From Bacteroidota bacterium (GTDB lineage: Bacteria > Bacteroidota > Bacteroidia > Flavobacteriales_D > Crocinitomicaceae): a stretch of DNA of 64,000 nt. The notes beneath the pieces are model-generated. The model worked only from the letters and a program-made list of their open reading frames with translations. It was not told the DNA's origin and did not search any database. Shown here one piece after another: positions 59,858-64,000 of the stretch. Location of the stretch: contig JACPUU010000011.1 in assembly GCA_016192075.1 (NCBI GenBank), positions 62,001-126,000 on the forward strand, in the 5' to 3' direction. Position 1 is the first letter of the stretch, and the number at the start of each line of letters is the position of its first letter. The position numbers and the translations under genes were made by a program.

Positions 59858-61081
59858 TTAATTTGGCACAATCCAGTAGGTTGGGTTGACATGCACAATG
59901 TCTCCTTCAGCGGTGATTTTACAAATTTCAAAATGCACGTCTGAAGTGCCTGATTCATTCACCAGCAATGCCCCAATGTTTTGTTTGGTTTCTACCTTGT
60001 CTCCTTTGCTGACATAAGATTCCTGCAAATTGGAATAAATAGACCGGTAATCACCGTGCGCAATAATGACAGCCTTACCCGCACCCGGAATCAGAATAAC
60101 GCTGGTTACTTCACCAGCATACACGGCCCGCACGGTAGATCCTTTAACCGTTGTTATGTCAATACCGTTGTTATAGGTGTAAACATTGATGTGTACCGGG
60201 TGCGCCTGTTTTCCATAACCTTTGGTAATTTCTCCCTTGCTTACCGGCCAGGGCAATTTTCCCTTGTCAGCCTCAAAACCTTTGTTGCTCAGTTCAATTT
60301 CTTTGATTTCTTTATCAGAGAGCGGCTTGTCATCGTTTTTCTTTTTCTTGTCAAGAATTTCTTTGTTGAGGGCGGCGTTTAATGCATTCTGCAGTTCTTT
60401 TGATTTTTTCTTCTGCGCCTCCAGTTCCTTTTGCAGCTGAACTTCTTTTCCTTTTAAATTTTCAATTTGTTTTTTCTGATATTCCCGGTCAGCCATGTAC
60501 TGACTTTGTTCTTGTTTCTGGCTCATCGCCAGATCATCTTTGTCTTTCTTTTTGCGCTCCATTGCTGTCAGTTCATCGTCCAGTTTTTTCTTTGACAGTT
60601 CAATTTTACGGATTTGATCAGACCTGAATTTGGACAACTGTTTCAGATAGGCCATGCGTTTACTGGCCTGGTTAAACGACTCTGATGACAACACAAAAAT
60701 CAGCGATGCACTTGAATTGCGCATTTTATACGCATGAATGAGCATAATTTTATAGGCTGCCTTTTGCCGTTCAATTTCCTGCCGCACTTTTTCAATTTCA
60801 TTTTTGTGATCTTCTATTTCAAGTGATAGCTGGCTAAGCTGATTATCCAGGTTATTCAGCAAGTCATTGCGGTATTCTATTTTGCGCTCAATCAGCCCGA
60901 TATTTTCAGTCAGATTTTCTTTGTTCTCTTTGGTTGTTTCAAGCAAATTCTGGGTAAACGTAATTTTCTTCTGAAGGTCCTGCTGTTCTTTTTTCAAACG
61001 ATCGCTGTCTTTCTGCTGGCCATACGAAGCCAGTGATACAAACAGCAGCAGTGATACGAAAAGGCTATTTACATTTAACAT
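59858..61081 (-). CDS. EnvC-like murein hydrolase activator (degenerate LytM domain)
   Basis: A 407-residue exported protein (MLNVNSLFVSLLLFVSLASYGQ). A long coiled coil spans about 25-265, followed by an M23/LytM domain (about 285-400). Zinc-binding positions are degraded: the usual HxGxD is NNGIDI, and the YxHL of the loop is YSNL, while HG(DYRSIYSNL) and DVHFEI remain. Such LytM proteins (EnvC/NlpD type) do not cut peptidoglycan but activate amidases. It is last in the operon with DUF4292 and TPR genes, overlapping the former by 17 bp. Confidence 0.82.
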   Translation of the reverse strand: MLNVNSLFVSLLLFVSLASYGQQKDSDRLKKEQQDLQKKITFTQNLLETTKENKENLTENIGLIERKIEYRNDLLNNLDNQLSQLSLEIEDHKNEIEKVRQEIERQKAAYKIMLIHAYKMRNSSASLIFVLSSESFNQASKRMAYLKQLSKFRSDQIRKIELSKKKLDDELTAMERKKKDKDDLAMSQKQEQSQYMADREYQKKQIENLKGKEVQLQKELEAQKKKSKELQNALNAALNKEILDKKKKNDDKPLSDKEIKEIELSNKGFEADKGKLPWPVSKGEITKGYGKQAHPVHINVYTYNNGIDITTVKGSTVRAVYAGEVTSVILIPGAGKAVIIAHGDYRSIYSNLQESYVSKGDKVETKQNIGALLVNESGTSDVHFEICKITAEGDIVHVNPTYWIVPN

Positions 61082-61880
61082 ACGAGTCAGGAATGTTTAT
61101 ATCAATTTCTTTGCATTCATTCAATTTCACCGAACCAAAATCAAGGTTTATTAAAATAGAATCTTTGGGTTGTACGATTTTTATATGTGTTTGTTCGGGC
61201 AGCATAAAACTATCATAGGCTATCCGGTTTTGATAATCAATCTCTATGGCAACTGTGTCAGATGGCACCTGGATAGCAATCCGGTCAAGGTTATGCGTGG
61301 TTGTATTCAGGTAATACTGAACAAAAATGGCATCTTCTTCACCTTCAATTCTGCGCAGGTCTTTTTTCTTATAAGACGATAAAATGTAATAGTCACGGGT
61401 ATGTTTGTAATTATATTTTATTTCTTCATCCAAACCAAGGGGCAAACCCAGCATCAATGCCTGAAAAAACTGGTATTCTATCTCTGTACCGAAAATAGCT
61501 GTGAGGTAATTGAAATTCTCTTTGAAATAACAATTCTTCATTTTATCAGTGAAAAAGACAGAATCTTTGGTTACCAGGTAACTTGCCCCAATCACAGGCC
61601 CAACGCTTAAGGTACCTGAAAAAGCAGAATCTACCCGCATTTTTACAGTTGCTTTAAATGAATTGGAACGGTTACTATCTGTAAAATCAATGCCTACTTT
61701 GGAGTAAAAACAATAAAACGGAATCTGACTTTTGGCAAACAACAATTCTTTTGCTTCTTTCTCATTCAGCCTTCTTTGCTGCTGATCGTCAATTACCTCT
61801 TCTGCGGTATGACATGAATGTAAACTTAAAATAAGCGTTCCCAGCAAAATGGTGAATAGTGAATGTGATTTAATTTTCAT
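61065..61880 (-). CDS. DUF4292 lipoprotein
   Basis: A 271-residue lipoprotein (MKIKSHSLFTILLGTLILSLHSC; lipobox LHSC). Its sequence follows the DUF4292 family in the region KEAKELLFAKSQIPFYCFYSKVGIDF and the tail with FGSVKLNECKEIDINIPDSYVKC. The family is predicted to be an outer-membrane, LolA/LolB-fold-like lipoprotein. ATG at 61880 is chosen over 61898. It is overlapped by the TPR gene upstream and the EnvC gene downstream, a conserved Bacteroidota trio. Confidence 0.85.
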   Translation of the reverse strand: MKIKSHSLFTILLGTLILSLHSCHTAEEVIDDQQQRRLNEKEAKELLFAKSQIPFYCFYSKVGIDFTDSNRSNSFKATVKMRVDSAFSGTLSVGPVIGASYLVTKDSVFFTDKMKNCYFKENFNYLTAIFGTEIEYQFFQALMLGLPLGLDEEIKYNYKHTRDYYILSSYKKKDLRRIEGEEDAIFVQYYLNTTTHNLDRIAIQVPSDTVAIEIDYQNRIAYDSFMLPEQTHIKIVQPKDSILINLDFGSVKLNECKEIDINIPDSYVKCK

Positions 61881-63669
61881 AGTAATTTTTGTCGGCAATT
61901 TTGCGCTTTAACAGTTCCGATTGGTTTCCGTGATTCTGTGCTTCTATCCACATCTGGAGTGCTTTTTCTTTTTGTCCGTTAAGAAATAAGGCATCGCCGT
62001 AATGTTCTAAAACAAGTCCGTTTTTGTTATCATGCACCGCAGCACTTTCCAGTGCCTGAAGCGCCGCTTTATACTCTTTTTTGTGCAGGTAAATCAAGCC
62101 CTGAATATGCAATACATCGGGTTCGTAAGGGTTAATGGACAGGCCTACCTGCACGGTAGCCTCTGCCTGCTGAATTTTTCCCTCGTCAAACTGAATTTGT
62201 GCTTCAACAGCATACACCTTTGCACCGGCCGGATTGGCTTTTTTAGACTGCTCAAAATAGGCATACCCTTCTGTCATTTTCTTTTGCCGGCACTCCATTT
62301 TACCTAAATGCAAATAAAAATTACCAAGCAGTTCAGGGTTATTTACCACCAGGTCTTTGCCGAGAAACAAAAATTCTTCAGCCTCGCTGAATTTTCCAGT
62401 TTCATAGGCTCCAATGCCCGCGTGCAAATAGAAAACAGCTTGTGACGGAAAAAGTTCAATGGCTTTTTGCGCATCGGTATACAAATCAGCATACGCATTC
62501 AGTCCTGATTCCAGAAACAACAGCTGATTCCAGGATGTGAAATCTGATGCATTGAGATCACACACTATTTTGAATTGTTTCAACGCCTCTTCTGTTTTAC
62601 CCTGGTTCAGTAAAAAACTACCGTAATAGGTATGGAGCGTCAGGTTTTTAAGTGACGGATCGTAAATGAGTGTAAACAATTCTGCCAGCCCTGCTTCGGC
62701 AATGGCTGCATTGGGGTTGGAACCATCAAACGGCAGCGCACTTAATTGCCAGATTAATTCCAGCTTGCGATCCATGGAAACACTTTCTTTGGCAAACCCG
62801 GTTTTGTATAAGTCAAATGCACGGCGGGTATTTTTCAAACGCATTTCAGCATCTGCCAGTAAAAAATAACCTTCTCCGTTTTCAGGATTAATGCGGATAA
62901 TGGCTTCACCCATTTCCTTGGCTTTCTCATAGTTTTCCTGCCCCAGGTAATACCCCCCCAGCGTAACCCGATAATCAATATTCCCCGGATTCTCTTCAAG
63001 CAATGCCGCTATTTCTGCCTCAGCCTGATCAGGTTTACCCAACGCACGATACAACTCGTATTTAGCCAGTGTCAGTTCAGGCAAACGGCCGGTTTCAACC
63101 TCAATGTCGTTGATCATTGCAATTGCCTTTTCATACTCACCGCTGATCATGAGCACCTCAGTATACTGATACTTTAATTCCAGGTTTTGCTCTTCTTCAC
63201 CAATGGCAAGATCAAAATAAACCGCGCTGTTTTTATAATCTGAAACGGCATAATACAATTGTGCCAGATTTAACGCATACCATTTATTTGTTTTGTCTGA
63301 ATTAAACGCGCTGTTGCCATGTTGAATTGCTTTGGGAGCATCTCCCGCTATTTTATAAAGATCAGACAACGCAAAATGAACTGCCCCATTGTTTTGCTCA
63401 AGCACCAGACACTGTTCAAACAACACGACGGCGCGGTCATAATGCCCGAGCATTTTTTCACTCATGGCTTCGTGAAAAAGCGTCTTAAATTGTTCGCGTG
63501 AATTGGTAACGGTTGGTGTTGGATCGGCCTCTGCTACTGTTTTACACGCTGTCATTAAAAACGAAAATACCAGCAGCATAAATGCCGGAAAAGCAGCTGC
63601 AAAAAAGTGTTTGCACCGTTTTGCAGAAACAGTTTCACGCATTCGTTGTATGTGCAGCCGGTTTATCAT
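61870..63669 (-). CDS. TPR-repeat lipoprotein
   Basis: A 599-residue lipoprotein with a long N-terminal stretch and lipobox LMTAC at about residue 40. The rest consists of about a dozen tetratricopeptide repeats (for example YDRAVVLFEQCLVLEQNNGA, VHFALSDLYKIAGD, KAIQHGNSAF). It should be a protein-interaction scaffold in the periplasm. Its ATG overlaps the stop of the nucleotidyltransferase gene, and its own stop overlaps DUF4292, so the operon is translationally coupled. An ATG at 63642 could also be used. Confidence 0.85.
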   Translation of the reverse strand: MINRLHIQRMRETVSAKRCKHFFAAAFPAFMLLVFSFLMTACKTVAEADPTPTVTNSREQFKTLFHEAMSEKMLGHYDRAVVLFEQCLVLEQNNGAVHFALSDLYKIAGDAPKAIQHGNSAFNSDKTNKWYALNLAQLYYAVSDYKNSAVYFDLAIGEEEQNLELKYQYTEVLMISGEYEKAIAMINDIEVETGRLPELTLAKYELYRALGKPDQAEAEIAALLEENPGNIDYRVTLGGYYLGQENYEKAKEMGEAIIRINPENGEGYFLLADAEMRLKNTRRAFDLYKTGFAKESVSMDRKLELIWQLSALPFDGSNPNAAIAEAGLAELFTLIYDPSLKNLTLHTYYGSFLLNQGKTEEALKQFKIVCDLNASDFTSWNQLLFLESGLNAYADLYTDAQKAIELFPSQAVFYLHAGIGAYETGKFSEAEEFLFLGKDLVVNNPELLGNFYLHLGKMECRQKKMTEGYAYFEQSKKANPAGAKVYAVEAQIQFDEGKIQQAEATVQVGLSINPYEPDVLHIQGLIYLHKKEYKAALQALESAAVHDNKNGLVLEHYGDALFLNGQKEKALQMWIEAQNHGNQSELLKRKIADKNYYEN

Positions 63670-64000
63670 TAATCCAGTGTCGTATAATCTCCCAGGCTTA
63701 CATCACTTGCCTTGCCTTTCAGGTTTACGTGGCTGCCAATCATGGAATTTTTTAAAACCACCTGTTTAATAACGGTATTTTTTTGAATGATGGAATTGCT
63801 TATAACGCTGCCCGAAATTTTTGTTGCGTCACCAACAGATACGTGCGGACCAACGACTGAATTTTCAAGAACAACACCTTTACCAATATAACACGGGGGT
63901 ATAATTATTGCGTTCACAAGCTGCACATCATCTGCCACCAGTTTTGTGTCTTTATCAAATTCAAGCACGCGCTGATTGGTGTAAACCGTTACTTCTTTAT
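63669..64000 (-). CDS. sugar-phosphate nucleotidyltransferase, C-terminal hexapeptide domain (cut by window edge)
   Basis: The last 110 or so residues of a larger protein that runs off the window. They form a left-handed beta-helix of hexapeptide repeats (IIIPPCYIGKGVVLENSVVGPHVSVG...), ending in ASDVSLGDYTTLD, typical of the C-terminus of glucose-1-phosphate thymidylyl/GlmU-type nucleotidyltransferases in this Bacteroidota cluster. The catalytic GT-A domain is outside the window. The downstream TPR gene overlaps its stop. Confidence 0.75.
   Translation of the reverse strand, partial: KEVTVYTNQRVLEFDKDTKLVADDVQLVNAIIIPPCYIGKGVVLENSVVGPHVSVGDATKISGSVISNSIIQKNTVIKQVVLKNSMIGSHVNLKGKASDVSLGDYTTLD

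Noticed and set aside
1-64000. Looked for tRNA, rRNA, riboswitches, IS elements and prophage genes.
   Set aside because: No cloverleaf, transposase, integrase or phage gene was recognised by reading. No FMN riboswitch was seen before ribB either; a covariance-model search would be needed to be certain.

Overview
The window comes from a chromosome of a Bacteroidota member, most likely Flavobacteriales of the Crocinitomicaceae/Cryomorphaceae type. Evidence: type IX secretion (T9SS) sorting domains on several secreted proteins, a PorZ-like protein, a PorP/SprF-family protein, the Bacteroidota-specific IPExxxVDY protein next to pyruvate kinase, the DUF4292/TPR/EnvC cluster, repeated -7 boxes of the form TAnnTTTG, and few Shine-Dalgarno-like sites. 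I saw no rRNA, tRNA, CRISPR array, complete insertion sequence or prophage. Gene density is high and both strands are used.

Layout. 0-5 kb: nusA (cut by the window edge) and rimP, a cyclase-family hydrolase, IPExxxVDY-pyk, and an outer-membrane protein. 4.7-6.5 kb: a ribB-crp/fnr pair bracketed by two copies of an intergenic repeat, the left one beside a fossil of a Crp-type 3' end. 6.5-13.4 kb: a lamin-tail surface protein, asd, an orphan peptide-binding lipoprotein and PorP/SprF. 13.4-20 kb: a housekeeping block on the minus strand (lap-pdxA-DUF177-rpmF, then fabH-accB-accC for fatty-acid synthesis). 20-30 kb: a Rieske protein, a very large outer-membrane protein, a two-gene multicopper oxidase, galE, YceI, YihY and bestrophin. 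30.85-33.1 kb: an accessory patch with a repeat element, a GIY-YIG remnant, a HicAB toxin-antitoxin pair and two orphan secreted proteins. 33.2-45.9 kb: a MORN/YwqK repeat protein, a LysE exporter, exonuclease III, radA-porZ-recO, a TerB-DnaJ protein, a phosphoglycosyl transferase overlapping an archaeal-type GAPDH, and small envelope proteins. 46-51.4 kb: a secreted S51 peptidase, small membrane proteins, a LETM1-like protein and a helical orphan. 51.4-57.3 kb: two paralogous T9SS type-B adhesin-like proteins with a gene wedged between them. 57.3-59.6 kb: a coupled operon of a membrane protein, an ECF sigma factor and an anti-sigma-like/TonB fusion. 59.9-64 kb: the conserved nucleotidyltransferase-TPR-DUF4292-EnvC operon.

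How the genes fit together. Much of the window serves the cell envelope: T9SS export (PorZ, PorP/SprF and their CTD-bearing clients), fatty-acid and glycan precursor supply, peptidoglycan hydrolase control (EnvC) and envelope signalling (sigma/TonB fusion). The least explained items are (i) a family of nested intergenic repeats at five loci, two of which look like filled versions and two like empty versions of the same sites; (ii) a multicopper oxidase whose four HxH motifs are divided between two overlapping genes; (iii) an archaeal-type GAPDH overlapping a sugar-transferase gene; (iv) fossil 3' gene ends that leave genes bracketed by direct repeats; and (v) several palindromic operators sitting on promoters. 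Many exported proteins lack an ATG at the natural signal-peptide start and appear to use TTG, GTG or CTG.
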